A DNA stretch of 8,991 nucleotides from an uncultured Peptostreptococcaceae bacterium (GTDB lineage Bacteria > Bacillota > Clostridia > Tissierellales > Peptoniphilaceae): positions 1 to 8,991 of the forward strand of contig CAMDZK010000033.1 of the NCBI GenBank assembly GCA_945910665.1, in the 5' to 3' direction. The position numbers and the translations under genes were made by a program. The notes below the pieces were generated by a model. It saw only the letters and a program-made list of their open reading frames with translations, searched no databases and had not been told where the DNA came from. This document shows positions 1 to 6,294 of this stretch, piece by piece (the stretch's first letter is position 1; each line of letters starts with the position of its first letter).

Positions 1-912
1 AAAGAATTCCCAATGAAGGATACAAATTTTCCTACGATAGACCCTGAAAATCCATCAAAACTTACAAAAGAAGAAGAAGAACTCATGGGGGTCATTCGAG
101 CATCCTTTGAGCATTCGGAAGTCTTGCATCGCCATGTACGCTTTTTATACACCCATGGAAGTAGCTATAAAATCAGCAACAACAATCTTCTCTTTCACGG
201 ATGCATTCCTATGACAGAAGACGGAGAGTTTGACACGTGGGAACTGGATGGTGCGACCCGCAGCGGAAAAGAGCTCATGGATTTTATTACGCAGCTGACA
301 ACGGATGCGTATTACAGAAAAGGTCCCAAAGAAAAATGGCAACAAGCCGTCGATTTCATGTGGTATTTGTGGTGTGGAGCAAAGTCACCGATGTTTGGAA
401 AGAGCAAAATCGCCACGTATGAAAACTACTTTATTGGCGACAAAGCGGAACGAAAAGAAGTGTACAATCCCTACTATGTACTGAGTGAAAAAGAAGAAGT
501 TGTCGATAAAATTTTAGAAGAATTTGGTCTGAAACAACCTCATGCACACATTATCAATGGCCATGTTCCTGTGAAAATTATTCAAGGGGAAAAACCAGTA
601 AAAGCCGGGGGAAAGCTTTTTGTCATCGATGGTGGGATTTCTAAAGCCTATCAACCCAAAACGGGAATCGCGGGATATACTCTAATTTTCAACTCTCATC
701 ACTTAGCCCTAGCAGAACACAGAAATTTTGAGCAAATCGAAAACGACATTGGTTCCTACACACCTGAACTCACTGTAGAAGACCGCATGGAAAAAAGACT
801 TTTTATCGCCGATACGGACGAAGGAAAAGAAATGTTGCAAAAAGTGGACGATTTAAATGAACTCATCGCATATTTCCGCGCGGGAAAAATTCGAGAACAC
901 GAGGCCCATTAA
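1..912 (+). CDS. fbp: Fructose-1,6-bisphosphatase class III, C-terminal part (5' end outside window)
   Basis: Hydrolyses fructose-1,6-bisphosphate to fructose-6-phosphate in gluconeogenesis, in the cytoplasm. The reading frame is open from base 1 (K-E-F-P before the first Met at 13), and the FPTIDPENP segment there matches the interior of the family. The gene therefore begins upstream, and the ATG at 13 is not its start. About 303 codons are visible, roughly the C-terminal half of a family whose members usually have 640-670 residues. Recognisable stretches are LLFHGCIP, the INGHVPVK segment (the GH-x-P motif of calcineurin-like metallophosphatases), KLFVIDGGISKAYQ and the SHHLALAEH segment. 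The class III enzyme is known mainly from Firmicutes and is unrelated to the class I and II enzymes. The stop is TAA at 910-912, with no convincing terminator before iorA 95 nt downstream, so read-through is possible. Family assignment is firm; the N-terminal half cannot be assessed. Confidence 0.93.
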   Translation, partial: KEFPMKDTNFPTIDPENPSKLTKEEEELMGVIRASFEHSEVLHRHVRFLYTHGSSYKISNNNLLFHGCIPMTEDGEFDTWELDGATRSGKELMDFITQLTTDAYYRKGPKEKWQQAVDFMWYLWCGAKSPMFGKSKIATYENYFIGDKAERKEVYNPYYVLSEKEEVVDKILEEFGLKQPHAHIINGHVPVKIIQGEKPVKAGGKLFVIDGGISKAYQPKTGIAGYTLIFNSHHLALAEHRNFEQIENDIGSYTPELTVEDRMEKRLFIADTDEGKEMLQKVDDLNELIAYFRAGKIREHEAH

Positions 913-945
913 AATTCAAAAAGGATGCAATTATATTTTTAACAA

Positions 946-977
946 TTGTATCAAACAAGGAATCGATTTGATATATT
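946..977 (+). promoter_or_regulatory. Candidate iorAB promoter with overlapping 7-bp dyad
   Basis: The 95-nt gap upstream of iorA contains an extended -10-like sequence, TG-A-TATATT (TATATT at 972-977). A possible -35, TTGTAT, lies at 946-951, although the 20-nt spacing is long. Overlapping it is a perfect inverted repeat, TATCAAA (949-955), 11-nt spacer, TTTGATA (967-973). Its position across the promoter would suit a repressor operator. I do not recognise it as a known operator class. The dyad is seen directly; promoter function and regulation are inferred. Confidence 0.4.
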
Positions 978-1007
978 AATAAAGAGGAAAACGTTAAAGG
1001 AGGATAC

Positions 1008-2786
1008 ATGGAAAAGAAAATTATGACCGGTAATGAAGCGATTGCCCGCGGTTTCTGGGAAGCTGGCGGACAAATCGCCGCAAGTTATCCCGGCTCACCA
1101 ACCGTTGAATTGATGGAAGACCTTATGAAATACGACGATTTATACGCTGAGTTTTCTGTCAATGAAAAAGTAGCTTTAGAGGTTGCCATTGGAGGATCTG
1201 TATACGGTGCCCGTTCCATGGTCAGTATGAAGCACGTGGGAATTAACATCGCCATGGACCCGCTCATGACATTCACGCAAGTCCGTACGAATGGTGGATT
1301 CTTGCTGATGGTCGGAGATGACCCCGGCATGGCAAGTTCCCAAAATGAACAAGACAGTCGCTCCATTGCAAAATTTGCGAATATGTTTGTCTTAAATCCA
1401 GGAACTAGCCAAGAAGCCAAAGATTTTACGAAATTAGGATTGGAACTTTCAGAAGAATACGAATGCCCAGGAATGCTTTTAATGGCATCAAGAGCATGCC
1501 ACGGTCGCGGAATTGTTACATTAGAAGAACGCGAAGAACATAAGGCGAAAGAATTTGCCTACGATGAAGGGCGCTACACAATGCTTCCTCCATTTACTTT
1601 TGAAGCCCAATACCGCATGCGCGACCGCATCGAAAAATTAGCGGAATACGCCTACGATGCAGAAATCAATACATTAGAAGAAGTAGAAGGATCAAAAGTA
1701 CTTGTTATCGCCCCTGGAATGGTCTACGATAACTTAAAAGAATTGGAACTTCCCGTATCCATCTATAAACCAGGCATGGTGTATCCACTGAGTATCAAAC
1801 GCATGAAAGAACTTTCTGAGACATACGAGCGCATCATCGTCATCGAAGAAATGCTTCCTATGATTGAAAATGAACTGACATTGGCTGGGATTGCCTGTGA
1901 AGGAAAGAAATGGTTCAGCTTTACAGGAGAAATGCTCACAGAAGACATTTACAATGGCCTCTTAGAAGCGGGCGTGATTGAAGGCGAACCTCTTGAAGAA
2001 AGAGAAAATCCAGCGGTTCCTCGTCCTCCAATGTTCTGCGCAGGATGCCCACATAGACCAGTTTTTGATGTTTTGAAAAAAGCGAAAGCACAAGTCATCG
2101 GCGACATCGGATGTTATACTATGAGTGTTCTCCCAGCCATCAACGGTTCGATGACTTCGATTAGTATGGGTGCAACGGTTGGAATGACAAAAGGGGTTGC
2201 CAAAGCAAAACGCATCGCAGGAGACGATACACCAACGGTTTCAGTCATTGGTGATGGAACCTTTTTTCATTCTGGTATGACTGGATTCCTGAATCTACTT
2301 CACAATGTGGATCCAGAAGATAACATGACCTTCCTCATTTTGGATAACGCAGCTACAGCGATGACAGGGGGACAACCCAATGCATCATCTGGACTTTATA
2401 ATGATAAGGATGACATTCAAGTGCCGATCCAACAATTATTGGAAGTGATTGGTCACGACCGCGTCCAACAAGTGGATCAATTCAATTATAAAGAACTAAA
2501 AGAAGTGATTACAGGAGAAATGAAGAAACCAGGCATCTCTGTGATTATCACAACGCGTCCATGCGCCTTGAAATACAAAATTAAAGAACCAAACTTCTAT
2601 GTAGATCCTGAAGTGTGCATCGGTTGCCGCACTTGTGTAAAAACGGTGTGCCCACCCATTCGCATGAAAGAATACGAAGGTTTTGACAAGAAAAAATCCT
2701 TTATCGACCCAGACATGTGCGTCGGCTGTAGCGTCTGCTCACAAGTATGTCCTGTTGGTGCAATCAAAAGAAGAGGTGAGTTCTAA
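1008..2786 (+). CDS. iorA: Indolepyruvate:ferredoxin oxidoreductase, alpha subunit
   Basis: Catalytic subunit of IOR, a cytoplasmic oxygen-sensitive enzyme. It converts aryl-pyruvates (indolepyruvate, phenylpyruvate, hydroxyphenylpyruvate) plus CoA to aryl-acetyl-CoA and CO2 while reducing ferredoxin. The 592-residue protein is of normal length. The N-terminal 2-oxoacid oxidoreductase domain carries YPGSPTVE (27-34). A transketolase C-terminal-like section follows at about 230-325, then the family motif MFCAGCPHRPVF (342-353). The thiamine-diphosphate site is GDGT (415-418) with DNAATAMTGG (446-455). Two C-terminal [4Fe-4S] motifs are present: C537-C540-C543-C548-P, which has a four-residue last spacing, and C571-C574-C577-C581-P. 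The start is well set by AAAGGAGG at 996-1003. Its TAA stop shares one base with the iorB ATG, so the two are translationally coupled. All visible cofactor residues are intact. Sure of the family; the preferred aryl-pyruvate cannot be told. Confidence 0.96.
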   Translation: MEKKIMTGNEAIARGFWEAGGQIAASYPGSPTVELMEDLMKYDDLYAEFSVNEKVALEVAIGGSVYGARSMVSMKHVGINIAMDPLMTFTQVRTNGGFLLMVGDDPGMASSQNEQDSRSIAKFANMFVLNPGTSQEAKDFTKLGLELSEEYECPGMLLMASRACHGRGIVTLEEREEHKAKEFAYDEGRYTMLPPFTFEAQYRMRDRIEKLAEYAYDAEINTLEEVEGSKVLVIAPGMVYDNLKELELPVSIYKPGMVYPLSIKRMKELSETYERIIVIEEMLPMIENELTLAGIACEGKKWFSFTGEMLTEDIYNGLLEAGVIEGEPLEERENPAVPRPPMFCAGCPHRPVFDVLKKAKAQVIGDIGCYTMSVLPAINGSMTSISMGATVGMTKGVAKAKRIAGDDTPTVSVIGDGTFFHSGMTGFLNLLHNVDPEDNMTFLILDNAATAMTGGQPNASSGLYNDKDDIQVPIQQLLEVIGHDRVQQVDQFNYKELKEVITGEMKKPGISVIITTRPCALKYKIKEPNFYVDPEVCIGCRTCVKTVCPPIRMKEYEGFDKKKSFIDPDMCVGCSVCSQVCPVGAIKRRGEF

Positions 2787-3412
2787 TGGCAACAAATATT
2801 TTGATTATGGGTGTAGGTGGACAAGGATTGGTCCTGGCAACGAATATTACAGCCAACGTCGCCGCTCTTGCAGGTTATGATGTAAAAACGAATGACGTCA
2901 TCGGAATGAGCCAACGCGGAGGCATGGTATGGGGAAGCGTGCGCTTTGGTGAAACTGTCCATTCTGCCAATGTACCTGTGGGACAAGGGGATGTGCTTCT
3001 TGGTATGGAACCATTGGAGGCCTTGAGAGGCTCACGCTTACTCAAAGAAGGTGCGACCATTATTATGAACACAAAAAATGTGTATCCATCCCCAGTGATG
3101 CTAGAAAAAGCGGAATATCCAGAAGAAGAAATTAAAAAGCTAGAAGAAAAATTCAACGTCATCTACGTAGATGCGGACGCAGAAGCCAAAGAAGCGGGCA
3201 ATATCAAAGCAGCCAACACGATTCAATTGGGAATTTTGGCAGGCGTATTAGATATTGAAAAGGAACGCTGGTTAGAAGCGATTAAACAATTCGTTCCAGA
3301 AAAGGCCATTGAAGCAAACGTCAATGCCTTTGAAAGAGGCTTAGCGATTGCCACAGCAAAACCAGAACCAGCTGACCGTGAAGAAGACGACGACGAAACG
3401 AAATTAATGTAA
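2786..3412 (+). CDS. iorB: Indolepyruvate:ferredoxin oxidoreductase, beta subunit
   Basis: Small subunit of IOR, corresponding to the gamma-type domain of pyruvate:ferredoxin oxidoreductases. It forms a complex with IorA and is needed for the aryl-pyruvate oxidoreductase reaction. The 208-residue length is typical. Diagnostic motifs are the N-terminal GVGGQG loop (9-14) and GMSQRGG (40-46), which are characteristic of the pyruvate/ketoisovalerate oxidoreductase gamma domain. The start ATG overlaps the iorA stop by one base and is preceded by GAGGTGAG at 2773-2780 inside iorA, which indicates coupled, stoichiometric expression. The C-terminus ends in a short acidic tail (REEDDDETKLM) after the folded domain; such tails vary and I assign it no function. 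A rho-independent terminator follows within five bases of the stop, so iorAB ends here. Assignment is firm. Confidence 0.95.
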   Translation: MATNILIMGVGGQGLVLATNITANVAALAGYDVKTNDVIGMSQRGGMVWGSVRFGETVHSANVPVGQGDVLLGMEPLEALRGSRLLKEGATIIMNTKNVYPSPVMLEKAEYPEEEIKKLEEKFNVIYVDADAEAKEAGNIKAANTIQLGILAGVLDIEKERWLEAIKQFVPEKAIEANVNAFERGLAIATAKPEPADREEDDDETKLM

Positions 3413-3416
3413 GAGG

Positions 3417-3442
3417 AGGGGCAGAGAGATCTGTCCCTTTTT
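3417..3442 (+). terminator. Rho-independent terminator of iorAB
   Basis: GGGGCAGA (3418-3425), loop GAGA (3426-3429) and TCTGTCCC (3430-3437) form an 8-bp stem with one G-T wobble, extended by A3417-T3438, followed by TTTTT (3438-3442). It begins five bases after the iorB stop. Confidence 0.85.
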
Positions 3443-3453
3443 ATGCGATCTTA

Positions 3454-3584
3454 AGTCTCCCAGAAGGGAAGATGTCACATCTTTTCGTGACAGCAGGGTA
3501 TTATCGAAGTGATAAAGTGACATCCTTTGATAATGTTCGGGATGACGATACTCTAAAACAATACCATTATCAAAGGATGAGACT
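3454..3584. other. Structured intergenic block with nested inverted repeats (possible RNA or palindromic element)
   Basis: No gene is visible here. An outer pair AGTCTC (3454-3459) / GAGACT (3579-3584) encloses several hairpins. TGTCAC (3473-3478) pairs with GTGACA (3487-3492). TTATC (3501-3505) pairs with GATAA (3511-3515). A perfect 15-bp stem is formed by CATCCTTTGATAATG (3521-3535) and its complement at 3565-3579, with a 29-nt loop. GATGTCAC (3471-3478) can alternatively pair with GTGACATC (3517-3524), so the hairpins can be mutually exclusive. The block lies between the iorAB terminator and the nfn terminator. No promoter for it is clear on either strand, and it matches no RNA family that I recognise. 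The inverted repeats are seen; function is unknown. Confidence 0.5.
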
Positions 3585-3616
3585 ACAACCCCTCAGTCGC
3601 GAGAAACATCGTGCCA

Positions 3617-3709
3617 CCCAGCACTCAACTGTCATTTAGAAACCAGATTTAATCCAAAGAACACCGCTTTAAGGCAGTTCTTTTTATGTTTGAACGGTTG
3701 CGTGCTGGG
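3617..3709. repeat. Imperfect 13-bp inverted repeat enclosing a terminator-like hairpin
   Basis: CCCAGCACTCAAC (3617-3629) and GTTGCGTGCTGGG (3697-3709) are complementary at 12 of 13 positions. They enclose 67 nt that contain the terminator-like hairpin at 3656-3685. A further overlapping hairpin, TATGTTTG (3685-3692) with TAGACATA (3711-3718), includes two wobble pairs and competes with the right arm. The arms could be the remnant of a small mobile element or part of a structured transcript; nothing in the sequence decides between these. Confidence 0.5.
3656..3685 (+). terminator. Terminator-like hairpin in the intergenic region
   Basis: AAAGAAC (3656-3662) pairs with GTTCTTT (3677-3683) around a 14-nt loop. 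The stem runs into a five-T tract (3681-3685) on the + strand. It is a second, weaker + strand terminator 240 nt after that of iorAB. It may be a backup, or it may end a separate small transcript from the structured block upstream. Confidence 0.5.
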
Positions 3710-3725
3710 CTAGACATAAAAATAG

Positions 3726-3761
3726 AAACAAAAAAAGGAGCACCCGCTCCTTTTTTTGTTT
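3726..3761. terminator. Bidirectional terminator at the end of the nfn operon
   Basis: AAACAAAAAAAGGAGC (3726-3741), loop ACCC (3742-3745) and the exact complement (3746-3761) give a 16-bp stem. A GC core is flanked by A- and T-runs, so it reads as a terminator on both strands. Its last base overlaps the TAA of the - strand gene at 3761-3763. It also protects against + strand read-through from iorAB. Confidence 0.88.
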
Positions 3762-5191
3762 TATTTGTGGTGAACAGGGGAAACTTTTCCTTCGCCGTGT
3801 TCATCTTTACTTTGGATGTATTGATCGATGGAAGCTGCAGCAATTTTACCAGCACCTAATGCACTGATTACTGTCGCAGCACCCGTTACAGCATCTCCAC
3901 CAGAGAAGACGCCTTCACGGCTTGTTTGTCCTTGATCATCTGCAACGATACATCCCCATTGGTTTGTTTCTAACCCTTTGGTAGTAGATTTAATGAGTGG
4001 ATTAGGTGAGGTTCCAATTGCGATGATTACTGTGTCACATTCTACATCGTATTGTGAACCAGTCACAGGAACTGGGCGACGGCGTCCGTCTTTGTCTGCT
4101 TCGCCTAATTCCATTTTCATTAATGTAATGGATTTTACTTCACCTTTTTCATCCCCATTGATTGCGATTGGGTTTCTTAAGTTATCAAAGATGATATCTT
4201 CTTCTTGCGCGTGCTCAACTTCTTCATGACGTGCAGGCATTTCTTCGAAAGAACGACGATACACAATGTGTACTTCTTCTGCGCCTAAACGTTTTGCTGT
4301 ACGCGCAGCATCCATCGCTACGTTCCCGCCACCGACGACAACAACTTTGTTGGATTGACGGATAGGGGTATCATACGCTGGATCGTATGCTTTCATGAGG
4401 TTTGCACGGGTTAAGTACTCGTTTGCTGAATAAACGCCAAGTAATTGTTCGCCTTCGATTCCCATAAAGGTTGGAAGACCAGCACCGGATCCAATAAAGA
4501 CTGCATCGAAGTTATATTCATCGAGTAATTCGTCGATGGATAAAACGCGACCAATAACCATATTTGTTTCTAATTTTGCACCCATGTCTAAGAGAGCATC
4601 GATTTCTTTTTGAACGATTGCTTTTGGTAAACGGAATTCTGGAATACCGTATACAAGTACGCCGCCACCTTTGTGGAAAGCTTCAAAAATCGTGACATCA
4701 TATCCTAAGCGGATTAAGTCTCCAGCACAGCTTAAAGAAGCAGGGCCAGAACCAATGCAAGCAACTTTCTTGCCGTTGGTTTCAACTTTTTCTGGTTTTT
4801 CAGAAATGTTGTTATTGTGCCAGTCAGCAACGAAACGCTCTAAACGTCCGATACCAACAGGTTCAGCTTTAATACCACGAACACAACGTCCTTCACATTG
4901 GGTTTCTTGAGGGCATACACGTCCACAAACTGCTGGGAAAGAGTTGGTTTCAAGGATTTTTTGATACGCATCTTCGAATTTTTCTTCTTGGATCAGACTA
5001 ATAAATTCTGGAATTTGTACGTTTACAGGACATCCAGCGACACAGGGGCGATGCTTACATTTTAAGCAACGTTGTGCTTCGTCAAGCGCTTGCTCTTTGG
5101 AGTATCCTAATGCGACTTCATCAAAGTTACCATTACGGACATGGGGGTCCTGTACTGGCATTTCATTTTTCTTTGGTGACATATTTGCCAT
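3761..5191 (-). CDS. nfnB: GltA-type NADPH oxidoreductase, probable large subunit of NfnAB (often annotated NADPH-dependent glutamate synthase)
   Basis: Iron-sulfur flavoprotein of the GltD/NfnB family. In NfnAB it carries the bifurcating FAD and the NADPH site. The 476-residue length matches NfnB and GltA proteins (about 465-480). The N-terminal domain has cysteines C42, C45, C50, C54 and C89, C93, C99, C103, as expected for two [4Fe-4S] clusters. The first Rossmann motif is CIGSGPAS (145-152) for FAD. The second is VVGGGNVAMDAAR (285-297) followed by YRRS (311-314), basic residues suited to NADPH phosphate. An FAD-closing segment GVFSGGDAVTGAAT lies at 427-440. The start ATG has AAGGAG about eight bases upstream; the nearby ATG at 5198 is out of frame. 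It lies 17 nt downstream of the NfnA-like gene. That pairing, with no large glutamate synthase subunit beside it, argues for Nfn rather than glutamate synthesis. A role with another partner remains possible. Confidence 0.88.
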   Translation of the reverse strand: MANMSPKKNEMPVQDPHVRNGNFDEVALGYSKEQALDEAQRCLKCKHRPCVAGCPVNVQIPEFISLIQEEKFEDAYQKILETNSFPAVCGRVCPQETQCEGRCVRGIKAEPVGIGRLERFVADWHNNNISEKPEKVETNGKKVACIGSGPASLSCAGDLIRLGYDVTIFEAFHKGGGVLVYGIPEFRLPKAIVQKEIDALLDMGAKLETNMVIGRVLSIDELLDEYNFDAVFIGSGAGLPTFMGIEGEQLLGVYSANEYLTRANLMKAYDPAYDTPIRQSNKVVVVGGGNVAMDAARTAKRLGAEEVHIVYRRSFEEMPARHEEVEHAQEEDIIFDNLRNPIAINGDEKGEVKSITLMKMELGEADKDGRRRPVPVTGSQYDVECDTVIIAIGTSPNPLIKSTTKGLETNQWGCIVADDQGQTSREGVFSGGDAVTGAATVISALGAGKIAAASIDQYIQSKDEHGEGKVSPVHHK

Positions 5192-5208
5192 TGAACATTC
5201 TCCTTATT

Positions 5209-6051
5209 CTATTCTTGCACTTGGCCAAGGCCAATGCGGCATTCGTGATCTTTTTCTTTTTCAACATCTGTGTAGATGGAGTTACGTTTCATTAACTCGT
5301 CAAAATCAACTTGGTGTGCATCGAATTCTGGACCGTCTACACAAGCGAATTTCACTTCGCCATCAACGGTAACACGGCATCCACCGCACATACCCGTTCC
5401 GTCAACCATGATTGGGTTTAAGGAGACAAGTGTTTTGATTCCTTTTTCTCTTGTGAGGTTTGCGACGAGCTTCATAACGATAGCAGGTCCAATTGCGATG
5501 ACTAAGTCATAGTCGTTTCCTGCATCAATTAAGTCTTTTAATTGATCGGTAACAAATCCTTTGCGTCCTTTTGTTCCATCATCAGTGGTGAGATAGAAGT
5601 TATCAGAAACCGCCTTAAATTCTTCTTCTAAGATGACGATGTCTTCGCTTCTAAAGCCTGCGATAACATCAACTTTTGTGCCTTGTTGGTGAAGCGCTTT
5701 TGCAGAAGGATAAGCGATGGCAGAACCTACACCTGCACCGATGACGCATGCGTATTTATAGCCTTCTAATTCAGATGGTTGTCCCAGTGGGCCAACAAAG
5801 TCTAACACGTAATCGCCGACGTTTTTCTCACCTAAGATACGAGTTGCTTTTCCTACTTTTTGGAAAATGATAGTAACCGTTCCTTTTTCTGGATCTGTGT
5901 CTGCGACGGTTAAAGGTACGCGTTCTCCATGCTCGTCATTGCGGAAAATAATAAACTGGCCAGCTTTTGCTTTTTTTGCGACAAAAGGTGCCTCAATTTC
6001 CAAGCGGACTACAGCATCATTCAAATCATCTTTTGTTACGATTTTGTACAT
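5209..6051 (-). CDS. nfnA: Sulfide/dihydroorotate dehydrogenase-like FAD/NAD-binding protein, probable NfnA small subunit
   Basis: NAD(H)-binding flavoprotein of the ferredoxin reductase/PyrK-like family. In NfnAB it oxidises NADH and passes electrons to the large subunit through FAD and a [2Fe-2S] cluster. From the start used here it has 280 residues, the usual family length. RVPLT (44-48) is the FAD motif, GPLG (87-90) follows, and GAGVGSA (105-111) opens the NAD domain. The cluster loop has Asp217, Cys222, Cys225 and Cys237, the one-Asp three-Cys arrangement described for NfnA of Thermotoga maritima. I chose the ATG at 6051 because GGAGGT (6061-6056) sits four bases before it. The frame stays open for 45 more codons upstream, but that extension (to 6186) is unlike the family and lacks a binding site. 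Alternative: a PyrK-type subunit or a sulfide dehydrogenase subunit, less likely with the GltA-type partner next to it. Confidence 0.88.
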   Translation of the reverse strand: MYKIVTKDDLNDAVVRLEIEAPFVAKKAKAGQFIIFRNDEHGERVPLTVADTDPEKGTVTIIFQKVGKATRILGEKNVGDYVLDFVGPLGQPSELEGYKYACVIGAGVGSAIAYPSAKALHQQGTKVDVIAGFRSEDIVILEEEFKAVSDNFYLTTDDGTKGRKGFVTDQLKDLIDAGNDYDLVIAIGPAIVMKLVANLTREKGIKTLVSLNPIMVDGTGMCGGCRVTVDGEVKFACVDGPEFDAHQVDFDELMKRNSIYTDVEKEKDHECRIGLGQVQE

Positions 6052-6083
6052 CTCTACCTCCATATAGTATGTATGTTCGGTGT

Positions 6084-6102
6084 ATACGACCTGATATCGT
6101 AT
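6084..6102 (-). promoter_or_regulatory. 6-bp dyad in the nfn leader, candidate operator or stem-loop
   Basis: ATACGA (6084-6089), 7-nt spacer, TCGTAT (6097-6102) is a perfect inverted repeat 33-51 nt upstream of the nfnA start codon. It could be a protein-binding site or a short leader hairpin. I do not recognise a regulator for it. Confidence 0.35.
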
Positions 6103-6208
6103 TCCTCGATTACTATGATAACAGATTTGCGAGAAAATTGATAGTCTAATGACAGATAATTCAGCTAAATACCACCATTCAGCCATTTTAAGACAACGTT
6201 TTGGTGGA

Positions 6209-6237
6209 TTTATAATAGTTTATTTTTCTGTGAAAAA
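6209..6237 (-). promoter_or_regulatory. Tentative nfnAB promoter
   Basis: On the - strand, TTTTTC (6237-6232) and TATAAA (6214-6209) are separated by 17 nt. The -10 is good and the -35 is weak. It would give a leader of about 150 nt before nfnA. It is the best A/T-rich candidate in the gap, but closer promoters cannot be excluded. Confidence 0.3.
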
Positions 6238-6254
6238 CGGTTACTGTGAAAACG
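6228..6254. repeat. Tandem CTGTGAAAA motif beside the nfn promoter
   Basis: CTGTGAAAA occurs at 6228-6236 and again at 6244-6252, 16 bases apart start to start; both copies are followed by ACG or CG. On the - strand the first copy overlaps the tentative -35. Paired direct copies at this spacing could be a regulator-binding site. The half-site resembles TGTGA-type boxes, but the inverted partner needed for a standard Rex or CRP palindrome is absent. Confidence 0.35.
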
Positions 6255-6264
6255 AGTTCTTCAT

Positions 6265-6294
6265 AAGAAAAAGAACTCCTTTCATAGGAGTCCT
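6265..6294 (-). terminator. Rho-independent terminator of the ABC transporter operon
   Basis: ACTCCT (6275-6280), loop TTCAT and AGGAGT (6286-6291) form the stem. Read on the - strand the stem is followed by TCTTTTTCTT. It lies about 205 nt beyond the ATPase stop codon, after the palindromic element, and is one of two copies of the same hairpin. Confidence 0.75.

Noticed and set aside
13..15. ATG at 13 as the start of the fructose-bisphosphatase gene
   Set aside because: The frame is open to base 1 and the protein matches only the C-terminal half of the family, so the start is upstream of the window.
3443..3720. T-box, riboswitch, tmRNA, SRP RNA or 6S RNA
   Set aside because: None of the conserved sequence marks of these RNAs is visible, and no gene lies downstream on the + strand to be controlled by a leader.
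5074..5372. Overlapping + strand open frames opposite the nfn genes
   Set aside because: They are antisense shadows of well-supported genes, lack ribosome binding sites and resemble no protein family.
6052..6186. N-terminal extension of the nfnA frame by 45 codons to 6186
   Set aside because: The extension does not resemble the family and has no suitable ribosome binding site, while the ATG at 6051 has GGAGGT right before it and gives the normal family length.
6228..6254. Rex or CRP operator formed by the TGTGAAAA motifs
   Set aside because: Both copies are in the same orientation, and no inverted TTCACA partner lies at the spacing those regulators need.
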